Below, piece by piece: positions 44,031-55,572 of a stretch of DNA of 64,000 nt. The stretch is from assembly GCA_029255685.2 (NCBI GenBank), contig CM055311.2, positions 56,813,048 through 56,877,047 of the forward strand. Reading direction: 5' to 3'. The notes under the pieces were generated by a model that worked only from the letters and a program-made list of their open reading frames with translations, did not search any database and had not been told where the DNA came from. The first letter of the stretch is position 1. Every line of letters starts with the position of its first letter. This DNA comes from Silene conica (taxonomy: Eukaryota > Streptophyta > Magnoliopsida > Caryophyllales > Caryophyllaceae). A program made the position numbers and the translations under genes.

Positions 44031-45022
44031 TGTGAGGAATAAAACGTGTATTCGCCCTATACTTGCAGGATTATAATGAAAAATACAATCGTGAATATGG
44101 TCATAAGATTAAAAAGATATGAAAAAGAGTACAACCTTTAGTCCTTGCGCGAAAGGCCTAAGAACAGGAATTAACACAAATTCCCTCCTATAAATTGCAC
44201 CCAAGACTTAGATTGAGACGTTGCCGCGTGTGCTAGAAATCCTCTCCAACTGCCTTGCAATATCGGGAGAGCCTTTCGAGTTTTAGATGTGAGATCTGGG
44301 TTATGGGAGAAGAATGCTCTCAAACCCTATTTTTCTTGAGATTTTGTTTAAACAGTGAAACCAGAGTGTTTGACATAAGGAGAGTCCCTCTCCTTATGTA
44401 GTACACGGCCGAATTGGATGTCGGGTAGGAGTGGGCTTCCCACTCTTACCTTATTCCAATGCGTGATTCGACCCAATTGCTAAAATATAATTCGCGGATT
44501 TTATTTATAAATCGTAACATGTTATCAGTTATTAATACAGTCGATATATTAATAATGGTCTGACAAAATACGATATTGTATAATTACCCAAATTAATATA
44601 ACTGTTTATATTAATACGCGAATACAATATTTAATTAAATATAACCGTTTATATTTAATTTTACGAATTAATCATGTAATCCGTATTAGCTAAAATTATT
44701 TAATCCGTATTAAATAATCATCTCAACATCTTATTGACTAATTTAATAGTCAATACCTCTGACTAACTGTTTAGTCGTATCCGGCATAAATGTGACTGTA
44801 TTTTCATACCTTCACATCTCTCAAACGTGTCCTATAGGTGTGACGTATAGGGACCAGTTGATCACCGCCATCCGTATGACAATAACGTCAAACTTATCTA
44901 GCAAGTCAACCGTTATTGATAAACGTGGATCAACTGATAATAATACTGAAGTATGCCCTTGTGATCCTTAAAGAGATTTAATAAGTCATTGTACTTAATT
45001 GTCAAGGACACCAGCCCCAACA
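44031..45022 (-). repeat. 5' LTR of nested copia
   Basis: 992 bp, same length as the other LTR, about nine mismatches (for example 44035, 44068, 44116). Confidence 0.95.
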
Positions 45023-45557
45023 GGATCCAGCTATCCTGAGGGAGTTATTTGGAAAACCAGTTTACCTATTACTTATGAAAATCTTCTTGAAGTATTTCCC
45101 ACTACGAATACTTGCAATGTGTCATCTCTATTGAAAACGAACACGAGTTAAATCACACTCAGTTCTCTACACTGCGTGTGCATAGCAAAGTACGAGCAAC
45201 TGGGACACTGTCGCCCACGATACCTAGCACCCACGAAAGCCTGGCAGCCTCTGACTGAGTTGGGTATACTCTGAAGCCAACACTCACACATGGCCAAACA
45301 CACACAAGCATGCATAAACAGAACAAAACAAAAAGAAAACAGGATGTAAAAAGTCGTCCGCAAACGTATAATTAAAGCAGCACAAAAAGCTGCTAGAAGT
45401 TACTGGGCAGCACCCAGCACAGTTCAAACAAAAACAAGAAAAAACAAAAACAAGCCCGCCACGCAGGGCCCAGGGCACAGGAAAATGTTACGGGCACTAG
45501 CCCAGCCAACAACAAAATAAAAACAATAAGGTCTAAATGCCACTAAGGGCGCAGAAA

Positions 45558-47442
45558 TTAGTTATCAACAGCTTCCTCCACCACCGGCTCACCACCTGAA
45601 TGCTTGGTAGAGGAGGAACCTTCTTCAGCAGGAGTGTCAACAACCTGGTCCTGGAAGACGCCAGCAGGAACGGGAGAAACTGGGGCAGCACTCTGGACCT
45701 CAGGGGAGCCAGGAATTGGTGACTGGAGGGACCCGTCCGGATTAACGTCTGAAAGCTGGGGAACCACAGGAGTAAGGGGAACAGATCCGCCATGAGCCGC
45801 TCCTCAGCCTCCAGGTCCCACTTCGTGTGCTCCCCCTCCTTATACTCCCGCAGGCAGGCTATCCTCTCTTCCAGAGAGGAATAGGGAGCAATATCGTACA
45901 GAACCTTCTCCAAGGTCTTCTTCTTAGCCAGCACGACTTTCAGCCGCGCACCATGCTCAGCCATCTGGGCATCCTGCTCCTCTTTCTCCCTGCGCAACCT
46001 GGTGAGGGCCTCCTCCAGTTCATTCACTTTGGCCTGGGAGCGCATCAGCTCTTCCGACTTCCTTGCACGAAGCCCCCTCTCAGCATCTAGATCGATCTTC
46101 AAGGAATGTACCTCCTGGCCCAAGGTCTCGGTTTTGAGGCACCCCATCAACGCCTTCTGAAAACCCTGAGGGAAGGATCGAACCATCAGCAGTCATTTAA
46201 GACAAGAAAAACGCAAACACTGTAAGAAAGGAAAAAAGGGCTGAGGCGAAACTCACCGAGAAAAGATCCTCCACCACCTGACGCCACAGCGGCATAACAG
46301 GCTGATCTTTCAGCAGCACCTCGGAACCAGGAGTCAACAGGCGGTCCATCACAGGCCAGGGATCCTCCTCCAGAGCACAGCTGAAACCTTCTGGCAGGTA
46401 AATGATGTCCTGGCTAAGGTCTTCCATCACGGGGGAGGAAGACCTCTTAGCAAGGGTAGTTGAGGTGGAGGCCTTGTTGCGAGTTCTGGAGGAAACAGCG
46501 GGAGCAGGAGGACGGAAGTGGCCAGCGGAAGGGGCCGAGTCTGAAGGAGCAGGTGGGGCGATCTTCTTGGAGGTAAGCAATGGCTCACCAGGTTCCAACT
46601 TTCTCTTCGCCAGAGGCTTCACCGCAGAAACCATGGCCCTCTTCCTACGGTCGGCAAGCATCTCCACTGGGATCATGTTCGTCTTAGCAGAGTTAGTTGA
46701 CATCTCCTCTTGTTCGTCCTGAGCGAATAAAGTGTTAAAACGACGGGCGTCAGCGTCCAAGCCAAACAACTTGCCGTAAGCCTTTGTGGCGTCGGGAGAA
46801 GGAACCAAGTCATTTACACCTGCACAGAAAAACCATTAAGAACGTAAGCGATAATGAGAAGAGGAACAAGAGGGAGGGGCTAAAAGTACCTATACGCCCC
46901 GTGACAGGATCTGTGTAGATATAGTCCACAGGCGGAGGGAGCGAATCCACCCGTACGAAAATAAACTGCGCGGACCACCCTGCATCCTTGGGCTTAGGCG
47001 GAAGGATGATAGGAAGGTCCGACTTGGATTTGATGCGCAAGGTATACTGAGCACCACCAAGGCCCCGAACCGTGTAGACATGGGCAAGGTCCCCCAGAGT
47101 AATGTCAAGGGAATGACGTTTGTTCAACAGCGAAAGAGAAAGGAGTATCCTCCACGCATGGGGATTAATCTGCCAGAGAGGGAGCTTGGAATGGTGGAGA
47201 AACTACTGCACGAGTGCAGGGAAGGGAAAGGATAGCCCCAGGGAGAATGGGTACAAGTAGAAGGTGGTCCACCCAGGGCAGTAAGCGTCAGGCGCTTGGC
47301 CAGGTCGGGGAACGACAAGTTCAACATTCTCGTCGAAGGGGAAGAAATCCCTAACTACGGATGGGTCCATGAGGGAGAAACATGAGTCGATACGATAATC
47401 GCTACTTAATAAAGAACGCGGGGAAAATGAGTGGGAAGCCAT
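45558..47442 (-). pseudogene. Spliced antisense gene of the Tat element (Transposase_28-like)
   Basis: Three exons on the minus strand: 47442-46890, 46819-46257 and 46165-45558. Intron 1 (46889-46820, 70 bp, GTACTT...GTGCAG) and intron 2 (46256-46166, 91 bp, GTGAGT...CCTCAG) keep the frame exactly. Exon 1 starts MASHSFSP and contains YPFSLGLSFPFPALVQ and PLWQINPHAWRIL, like the N-terminal domain of 'putative gypsy type transposon' (Transposase_28) proteins. Exon 2 has SPDATKAYGKLFGLDADARRF and a basic, Ser/Pro-rich tail; exon 3 is a Glu/Lys/Arg-rich coiled coil. Antisense extra genes between pol and the 3' LTR are known for Tat elements; their role is unsettled. Defects: TAG at 47203-47205 in exon 1 and a one-base loss in a C run near 45780 in exon 3. 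Confidence 0.85.
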
Positions 47443-47820
47443 CACAACAATAATCAAAGAGATCACGAGAGAACTGTACCTCAATCGGAAAAGGAAAGCG
47501 AAAAGATGGTCGGAGGAAATGGAAGTTGGGAAACTTGAAGAGAGAGAAAGGAAAATAGAAGTTGAAAGAGAGTAAAAGAGTAAAGGTGAAAAGAGGGGTA
47601 AAGGGTAATAAATAGGGAGTAAATTTCGAATTTTAAAAGTAACCGGGTGGGGGACAGTTGGCAACGGTTGGCATACATTAAAGGGAATTCTGGCAAAACC
47701 GCTACATGTCCCATCAATGTTTCCCTAGTTGACAATTCTGCCCGAAGCTCCTACGCGAAGTATATGCCTAGATCCTGAGTCCAGAAGCTGCAGGAGTTCT
47801 CGCATAAATGCATTTATGCA

Positions 47821-47835
47821 AGAACTGGGGGCTAA
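47821..47835 (+). other. Polypurine tract of Tat element
   Basis: AGAACTGGGGGCTAA directly before the 3' LTR. Confidence 0.75.
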
Positions 47836-48451
47836 TGTTATGCCCAAAAATATACTATTTTATGCCTTAACACATGGCATCATGTAATTGGCTCAAGGTT
47901 GTACATTTGGCACCAAAGTCAACGAAGCATAGGAAGAAGAGTGAAAGGGAAGGAAGAAGGCAGCGTAAACGAGAAGGAGGGAAAGGCTGAAAGAGCCAAG
48001 GCTCGAGATTTGCCTGAAATGGCCACACACCCAGGCTCCGTCAGAAAAAGCAAACAGAGGATAGAAGCCAAAAGCGGATAAAAGAAGAAGAAAAGACCTG
48101 TTGGATTATGGCCAGATCCAACGGTCCATAGGAAGAGAGCTTTATATATATGTAAACCTTGTACATTAGAGAGGCATTCATTCACAGACTAAGCATACTA
48201 GAGCATCAAGCAAAACCCTAAAAATACTTGTAATACGAGGCATACTCTGAAGGAGAATTCTAGTAGAAACTTGGAGGAAACCTTCCTCCCGCAGTTTTTC
48301 CCTAAGGGGTTTTCTGCGTCATCATTTCTTTGTGTTCTTATATACCTTTCTCTTAATCTCCTAGCAATTAACTCACCTAAACATACCATAATCTAGGCTT
48401 GAAATCAATATAACCTCCATAAACAACATTAGGTAAATTTTGACTTAAACA
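47836..48451 (+). repeat. 3' LTR of Tat element
   Basis: 616 bp, same length as the 5' copy; starts TGTTATGCCC, ends TTAAACA, followed by TSD TTTAC. Confidence 0.95.
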
Positions 48452-49189
48452 TTTACCCTCTTGTAAAACGCTTTTATCAAATTCTTGTGTAAAGAAATGC
48501 AATATTCCGTCAAATTTTAAAATATCCCTCTCAACCTAATCATTTGTAACAAAAATGCCTTTACCCTTATTTCTTTCTTCCATCTTCCCTCTCCTTCCAC
48601 AAATAGGATCCTACACCCAAGTGTATAGAAGCATGGTACATCAGGCCCACCTGATATATAATTTTCTAATTTTCTATTAGAGCTCAATACAAAACAAATA
48701 TTTAATTATCAATCAACGTAGACACTTTCTTAATTCTCTCTTGACGACAGTCACAACAAATTTCTCTCCCACCAAAATTTGACTCGAAGATGGCAGAAGG
48801 GAAGCGATTGGTATGTTCAACAAGTCGGAAAAATGCATTATATAATATTTATTTGAACGAGAAGCAATTTCCATCGACATCAAGAAGGAAAAACACATCA
48901 AACAATACTAATTTGAGGTAAATTTTTACACCAACCATAACCCTAATGAATATTTACACCAATCATAACCCTAATGATTATTTAGGGTAAATTTTCTAAC
49001 CCAAAGCACTTAACAAATGAATATTTACGATGAGATTCATAAGCATCATTCTGTGAATCAACTTTAAGTCCATTCAATTCTGATTGTTCAGATTCAATCC
49101 ATGCATATGTGGTACAAAGAAGCACATTAAGTACTCATTAAATTTTGATGATATATGGACACATAAAAATGTGAGCTATTACAATAAGA

Positions 49190-50350
49190 ATATGATTTAA
49201 CGTAAAAGAATACGAGCTAATATAAAAGAAATACGAGCTAATATTAAAAGAATACGAGCTAATATAAAAAATAACGAGTTATTAAAATAAGAATAATAGA
49301 TATAAGAATACATGCTATTAATATATAAAAAAAAGAGCTATTAAGATAAGAATACGAGCTATTAATATAAGAATACGAGCTAATGTCAAAAAAATACGAG
49401 TTTAAGAAAATCACGAACTAAAAAATATGAGCACAAAAAAATACAAGTTATTACCCTAAGAATACGAGCTAATATAAAAAGAATACGAGCTAATATTAAA
49501 AGAATACGAGCTAATATAAAAAAATACGAATTATTAAGATAAGAATACGAGTTATCAATATAAAAATATGAGTTATTAAGATAAGAATACGAGCTATTAA
49601 TATAAGAATACAAGCTATTATTATAAAACTACGAGCTATTAATATAAGAATACGAGGTAATGTAAAAAGAATGGACTAATAAAATAAAAATATGAGTTAT
49701 TAAGATAAGAATATGAGCTAATATAAAAATTATTTTGATAATGTAAACAGAATACGAGTTAATATAAATTTTGATAAAAAAAGTTTATTCAACATAGTAA
49801 TACACAACAATTCCCCAAATTTTGAACCTGTAAACAGAATACGAACTAATATTAACTAAAAATACGAGCACATAAGAATGCAAGTTATTATCCTAAGAAT
49901 ACGAGCTAATATAAAAAGAATATGAGCTAATATTAATAGTATACGAGCTAATTAATATAAAAAAAAATATGAGTTATTAAGATAAGAATACGAGTTATTG
50001 ATATAAGAATACGGGCTATTAAAATAAAAATACGAGCTATTAATATAAGAATATGAGCTAATGTAAAAAGAATACGAGTTTAAGAAAATCATAGACTAAA
50101 AAATACGAGCACAACAGAATAAAAGTTACGGAGTATTACCCTAAGAATACGAGCTAATATAAAAAGAATACGAGCTAATATTAAAACAATACGAGCTAAT
50201 ATAAAAAAAATACGAGTTATTAAGATAAAAATACGAGATATTATAATATAAAGATTAAGATAAGAATACGAGCTATTAATATAAGAATACGAGCTATTAT
50301 AAGAATACGAGCTATTAATATAAGATTACGGGTTAATGTAAAAAGAATAC
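49190..50350. repeat. Degenerate ~20 bp tandem array, left arm
   Basis: Dozens of units of the type GAATACGAGCTAATATAAAA or GAATACGAGCTATTAATATAA. On the minus strand this gives Tyr/Ser/Asn-rich ORFs of no significance. Confidence 0.92.
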
Positions 50351-50388
50351 GGACTTATAAAATAAAAAATTACCTTGACATAATAATT

Positions 50389-51739
50389 ATACGCAATTTA
50401 TTTTCGCAGTACGTTTTTTACTCAATACAGTACTTTTTACACCAAATTTTCCATTTGTTACCCTTTCCTAGAAAAACATTAAACCTAATTCTCCCTTCCT
50501 TCTCTCTAATATTGAAACATTTACCATCTTCCACCCTATTAAAAATTTACAACTAAATTTACAACTATGAACGATTATTCAAGTATTCAAGTGACGAACA
50601 GGTAATTAATTCATTAATCTTATATTACTTAGTAATTTGATTATTTTTTTAATAATATATTTTCTTTTTTAATTAGGGCTTGTTCATCAACATGAAAAAA
50701 AGAATCATTGTTAATTATTTAGAAACGAATTGATATGCTTAATACTACGTAGTACTTCCATTGATTTTGAAACCAAATCAATATATGTTAATTGCTTAAT
50801 CAATCTTTGTCAATTAGTACTAAAGAAACGTATTTCATTAATTTGGGTTTTTTTTTCGTTTTACTCAAAGTAGTACAGTGATTTTTTGTTTCTTTTTTCC
50901 TTTTTTTCTCAATATATTCTTAATTATTATGATACCTTACGTTAATTTTCGGCATATTGTTTTTATAAAATTACTCGTCATGAAAATAGGGTATAAAAAT
51001 TTTCGCGCAGTGCTAGTCTGGTCAGGTGCTGATGTATTAGCAGAAACAGTAGCCATCAGGGGAAGGCAAATTAGAGTACAGTGGGACTTTGAAGGGGCTG
51101 CCAGGTCTGGAAACTGATTTACTGCACATCAGAGGCAGATCAGATCCTTCCGCCGCGGTAGCTTGGTGCGATAACAGTCCGTGAATGGCTTCAAAAGCTT
51201 TCAGGACTAGGGAACTTGAGGGCAAATTAGTGGCAGTGTCTAGTGCAATGTTGTACAAGGACCTGTTTTGAAAACAATAGAAAGCGTAGCAGGGCAGAGT
51301 AGTTGCTGGAAAGATGCTAGTGTCGTGGATTTGGGCAAGCATGGAGTCAGGGAAGTGTAGTCTTCAGAGAAGATTTCACAAGGACGAGCATGAGTATAAT
51401 TTTATTGTATTTAATCTAGAATATCCTTGTAATTTGACTTTGGTTTTTGATATGTAATACTTACCTTTCAACAAAAAAAAAATTAATAAAATAATAAAAA
51501 TAAAATAAACTAATAATACGTATACTATTGATTTCGCAGTACACATTTTACTGTATTGAGTAAAAATGTACTGAGAAAATATATATATATTACTTTTCGT
51601 AGTACACATTTTTATATTTGAGAAAAAACATTAGGGAGAGACTAGGGAGAGAAAAGGAAAAGGAAAATGAGAGAGGCAAAATTGTCAACAGTGTACTCCA
51701 TCGAGTAAAATGTGTACTGCGAAAATCAGGACCCTAATT
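50389..51739. mobile_element. Insertion in the left arm, TIR element with possible captured coding piece
   Basis: The right arm reads straight through this point (52114), so it is an insertion; TAATT borders it on both sides (50384-50388, 51735-51739). Inside are ~34 bp inverted ends, ATTTTCGCAGTACGTTTT from 50400 and its partner ending at 51726 (ACTGCGAAAAT), with more partial copies of the end at 51531-51615. A block at 51000-51400 has GC-like codon texture unlike its AT-rich surroundings. Confidence 0.65.
51010..51115 (+). pseudogene. Possible RNase H-like coding fragment in the insertion
   Basis: Translation of 51010-51115 gives SGADVLAETVAIRGRQI, resembling the AExxAIRxGL segment of plant RNase H-like (RVT_3) proteins found in LINEs and host genes. 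It lacks the rest of the domain. It may be a captured gene fragment; the match is short and I am not sure of it. Confidence 0.3.
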
Positions 51740-51860
51740 AAATAAACTGAAAGATGGAGATATACTAATTAATGAGAAAAATCAATTATTGGATGATGGA
51801 TGAAGATGAGTTAGAAAATCAGGGAAGAAGTTACATAACAAAAGGATAGTGGAAAAAAAT

Positions 51861-51990
51861 GGGATTACTGACTTTTTTTTCCAGAAATTACAGTTCCTGG
51901 ACTATACCACCAGATGTACAATGCTATTGTACATCCGGGGTTATTTTTGTCATTTTCTTAATTATTTTTGAAAAAATAGTCAGTAATCTC
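51861..51990. repeat. Central inverted repeat of the palindrome
   Basis: GGGATTACTGAC (51861-51872) pairs with GTCAGTAATCTC (51979-51990). Within it ATGTACAATGCTATTGTACAT (51914-51934) is a further 9 bp stem. A diverged inverted copy of the inner part lies outside the palindrome at about 54055-54135. Confidence 0.7.
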
Positions 51991-52149
51991 ATTCTTCTCC
52001 ACTTTCCTTTTTTTTTAATGTAACGTCTTCCCTATTTTTCTAACTCATCTTCATCCATCATCAGTAATTGATTTTTCTCATTAATTATTATATCTCCATC
52101 TTTCAATTTATTTAATTATTATGTCAAGTTAATTTTTTATTTTATTAGT

Positions 52150-53625
52150 CCATATTTTTTTTACATTAGCTCGTTATCTTATATTAATAGCTCGTATTTT
52201 TATAATAATAGCTCGTATTCTTATATTAATAGCTCATATTCTTATCTTAATAACTCATTTTTTTTATATTAATAATTCGTATTCTTATCTTAGTAACTCG
52301 TAGTTTTTTTATATTAGTTCGTATTCTTTTAATATTAGCTCGTATTCTTTTAATATTAGCTCGTATTCTTTTAATATAAGCTCGTATTCTTAGGGTAATA
52401 ACTTGCATTCTTTTGTGCTCGTATTTTTTTAGTTTGTGATTTTCTTAAACTCGCATTCTTTTTATTACATTAGCTCATATTCTTATATTAATAGCTCGTA
52501 TTCTTATCTTAATAGCTCGTATTCTTATATCAATAACTCGTATTCTTATCTTAATAATTCATATTTTTTTTCTATTAGCTCGTATTCTTTTAACATTAGC
52601 TCGTATTCTTTTAATATTAGCTCGTATTCTTAGGGTAATAACTTGCATTTTTATGTGCTCGTATTTTTAGTTAATATTAGTTCGTATTCTGTTTACATGT
52701 TGTTCAGAATTTGGGGAATTGATGTGTATTACTATGTTGAATAAATGTTTTTATCCAAAATTAATATTAGCTCGTATTTTGTTTACATTATCTCAAATAA
52801 TTGTTATACTAGCTCATATTCTTATCTTAATAACTCATATTTTAATTTTATTAGTCCATTTTTTTTACATCAGCTCGTATTCTTATATTAATAATAACTC
52901 GTAGTTTTATAATAATAATTCGTATTCTTATATTAATAGCTCGCATTCTTATCTTAATAACTTGTATTTTTACATTAATAACTCGTATTCTTATCTTAAT
53001 AATTCGTATTTTTTTATATTAGCTCATATTCTTTTAATATTAGCTCGTATTCTTTTTATATTAGCTCGTATTCTTAGGTTAATAACTTGTATTCTTTTGT
53101 GCTCGTATTTTTTAGTTCGTGATTTTCTCAAACTCGTATTTTTTTTACATTAGCTCGTATTCTTATATTAATAGCTCGTATTCTTATCTTAATAGCTCGT
53201 ATTTTTATATTAATAACTTGTATTCTTATATCAATAGCTCGTATTCTTATTTTATATTAACTCGTATTTTTTTAATATTAGCTCGTATTCTTTTAATATT
53301 AGCTCGTATTCTTAGGGTAATAACTTGCATTCTTTTGTGCTCGTATTTTTTTAGTTTGTGATTTTCTTAAACTCGCATTCTTTTTTACATTAGCTCATAT
53401 TCTTATATTAATAGCTCGTATTCTTATCTTAATAGTTCGTATTCTTATATCAATAACTCGTATTCTTATCTTAATAACTCATATTTTTTTATATTAGCTC
53501 GTATTCTTTTAATATTAGCTCGTATTCTTATTTTAATAACTCGTTATTTTTTATATTAGCTCGTATTCTTCTAATATTAGCTCGTATTCTTCTAATATTA
53601 GCTCGTATTCTTTTTACGTTAGATC
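52150..53625. repeat. Degenerate ~20 bp tandem array, right arm
   Basis: Inverse of the left array: units like TATTAGCTCGTATTCTTTTAA. Unit number and order differ from the left arm. Confidence 0.92.
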
Positions 53626-54050
53626 ATATTCTTATCGTAAATATTCATTTGTTAAGTGCTTTGGGGTCAGAAAATTTACCCTAAATATTCATTAGGGTTA
53701 TAATTGGTGTAAATATTCATTAGGGTTATGATTGGTGTAAATATTTACCTCAAATTAGTATTGTGTGATGCGTTTTTCGTTCTTGATGTCGATGCAAATT
53801 GATTCTCGTTCAATGAAATATTATTCGATGCATTTTTCCGCCTTGTTGAACATACCAATCGCTTCCCTTCTGCCATCTTCGAATCAAATTTTTGTGGGAG
53901 AGAAATTTGTTGTGACTGTCGTCAAGAGAGAATTAAGAAAATGTTTACGTTGATTGATAATTAGATATTTGTTTTGTATTTAGAAAATTATATATCAGGT
54001 GGGCCTGATGTACCATGTTTCTATACACCTGGGTGTAGGATCCTATTTGT

Positions 54051-55572
54051 GCAAAAATAATTAAGAAAAAAAAACTAAAATAACCTTGAATGTAAAATAG
54101 CATTGTACATCTGGTGGTATAGTCTAGGAATTACTCTCCTTCCTTCTCTTTTGTACTTATTTTCTTCTTTTTTCTACCTTTATCTTTCATTTTATCTCCA
54201 ATAATTTATCCCTCTTTCCTTCTTTTGATGACTATGGCTAGCTCTCGCCACCCTAATTTCAAAATAATATAACATGTAATATTGATCGAAGGTTTCATGA
54301 AGAGATGTCCAAGCAAATGAAAAAATAAGCTGTTGATTAGTATCAAATATAACATTTAAGGAATGAACAAGTCATTGTCGGTCTTGATCAACAACAACAC
54401 TACTAAAATGATCAAACTAATATCAAATTTCACCTAGCATAAGATAAAAGAAAAAAAAGTACGAAAATGAACGAACAAGCGAGGGTAATATCGTAAATTC
54501 AACATGTTTTACACCAGAATCAGATTAATGGGGTAAAATTTGATAAAAATGATTTATAATGGTATAAAATATTAAAAATATTTTATAAGGGTGTAAATTT
54601 AGAAAAGTTAATTTTATAAAGGTGTAAATATTAATTGATCCTTTATATATTTTAGGTTTTAGCCGATGCTTCCTTCCAAAACACGTGTATATTATATCTA
54701 TAAAATTGACACGAATATGAGCATATCGAAATGATAAAAAAAGCAAAACTCAAATTGGGAATTAGTATTATTTCTTCGGTAACAAATAGAAGGAAATGAC
54801 ACACGAAAAATCAAATCATAAAGTTGTCAAAATTTACAAATAATCATTACACCACTCAGTCCGGACTTGCCACTTCGTACAAGTGCGGGTCTGACCGGGT
54901 AATTTTAAATTCGAGGTCTGCTTCCAAAAGTCTTACTTAAGACTAAGATTATCCATCTTATTAGTAAAATCAGCCAGTTTTGTAAGAATTATGGGCCTAA
55001 TACGATAATATATCTGGATAAATTATTTATTAGATAGTAATTGTATTTATACACTATCAATTAAGTTAAACTCAAATATAAAGTGATCTACTACGGTGTA
55101 TTAAATACGGGTTTATTTACGTCTTAAAAGTATGGGTCTGACTATTATCTAAGTGTAGATACCCATTAGATTTCTAATGCATGATTGGTGCATTAGATTA
55201 AGGAGACTAGGGTTATGATCCCTAGCAGCACACATTAACCTAATCTCCCCGCATCCGAACAGTAAAGAGATCCCAATGGTATGTGTGTCTACTAGAAGAC
55301 TTAATCTGTAGACCGTCCCTTCAGACGGTTCATCCCAACCTTTCTCATGTAATCAGGTACGCTTCCGAATCTAGTATTTACCCAATAATTTAGTTTGAAG
55401 TTTACGGCTATTAATTAGATGAATAAATCTAGCAAGTAATCGTAGACCAAATTACCCATGACCCCGATCGGGGTGTGGTAGCCTCGTTCGGGGTTGACAT
55501 GCTCATCAAAGTTTACGTTTCATGTTTCACTCCTGTATAAAGGGTGTTGATCGGAAACCTAAATACAATCTT
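54051..55572. other. Intergenic DNA, partly of unknown retroelement type
   Basis: 54055-54135 repeats the palindrome centre in inverse. 54840-55572 has LTR-like texture: GATCGGGGTGTGG near 55474, a TATAAAGGG at about 55535, and continuation after the solo LTR with GTTTCTCTCTATTTTCTAG (58605-58625). I could not define an element. No ORF of note. Confidence 0.4.

Larger units (their letters stand above)
36402..45022 (-). mobile_element. Complete Ty1/copia element nested in the Tat element
   Basis: 992 bp LTRs at 36402-37393 (3' LTR) and 44031-45022 (5' LTR), TSD GGATC on both sides (36397-36401, 45023-45027), a primer site next to the right LTR, and gag then pol on the minus strand. About nine LTR mismatches in 992 bp. 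Coding carries one frameshift and one nonsense codon, so it needs help from another copy. It is younger than its host by LTR divergence, as nesting requires. Confidence 0.96.
29721..48451 (+). mobile_element. Ty3/gypsy Tat-lineage element split by a copia insertion
   Basis: 616 bp LTRs at 29721-30336 and 47836-48451, TSD TTTAC on both sides (29716-29720, 48452-48456), primer site at 30340, gag-pol 30420-36270 on plus, an antisense gene 47442-45558 and a purine tract at 47821-47835. Without the 8,621 bp copia (plus 5 bp duplication) it is about 10.1 kb. An extra RNase H after the first and an antisense ORF between pol and the 3' LTR are hallmarks of the Tat lineage (Ogre, Grande, Retand and relatives). 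About 10 LTR mismatches in 616 bp, mostly transitions. Coding is broken in several places, so it is non-autonomous now. Confidence 0.95.
48599..54050. repeat. 5.4 kb imperfect palindrome with tandem-repeat arms
   Basis: 48599 onward (ACAAATAGGATCCTACACCC) reappears inverted ending at 54050. Inverted pairing continues inward: the 62-codon ORFs at 48713-48901 (minus) and 53765-53953 (plus), then tandem AATACGAGCTAATATA repeats, the CTTGACATAATAATT stretch (50374-50388 versus 52114-52128), 51740-51850 versus 52015-52115, and 51861 versus 51990. The centre is near 51925. Arms look about 93 per cent identical at the ends. The left arm carries a ~1.35 kb insertion. No clear target duplication was found, so foldback transposon, long-TIR Mutator-like element and plain inverted duplication all remain possible. 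Confidence 0.88.

Noticed and set aside
52436..53361. Tyr/Ser/Asn-rich ORFs in the palindrome arms
   Set aside because: Direct translation of the ~20 bp tandem unit; composition explains them.
54841..54960. Possible tRNA-like or small RNA fold near GGTCTGACCGGG
   Set aside because: No cloverleaf could be drawn and no B-box-like GGTTCGAATCC; likely part of an unknown retroelement.
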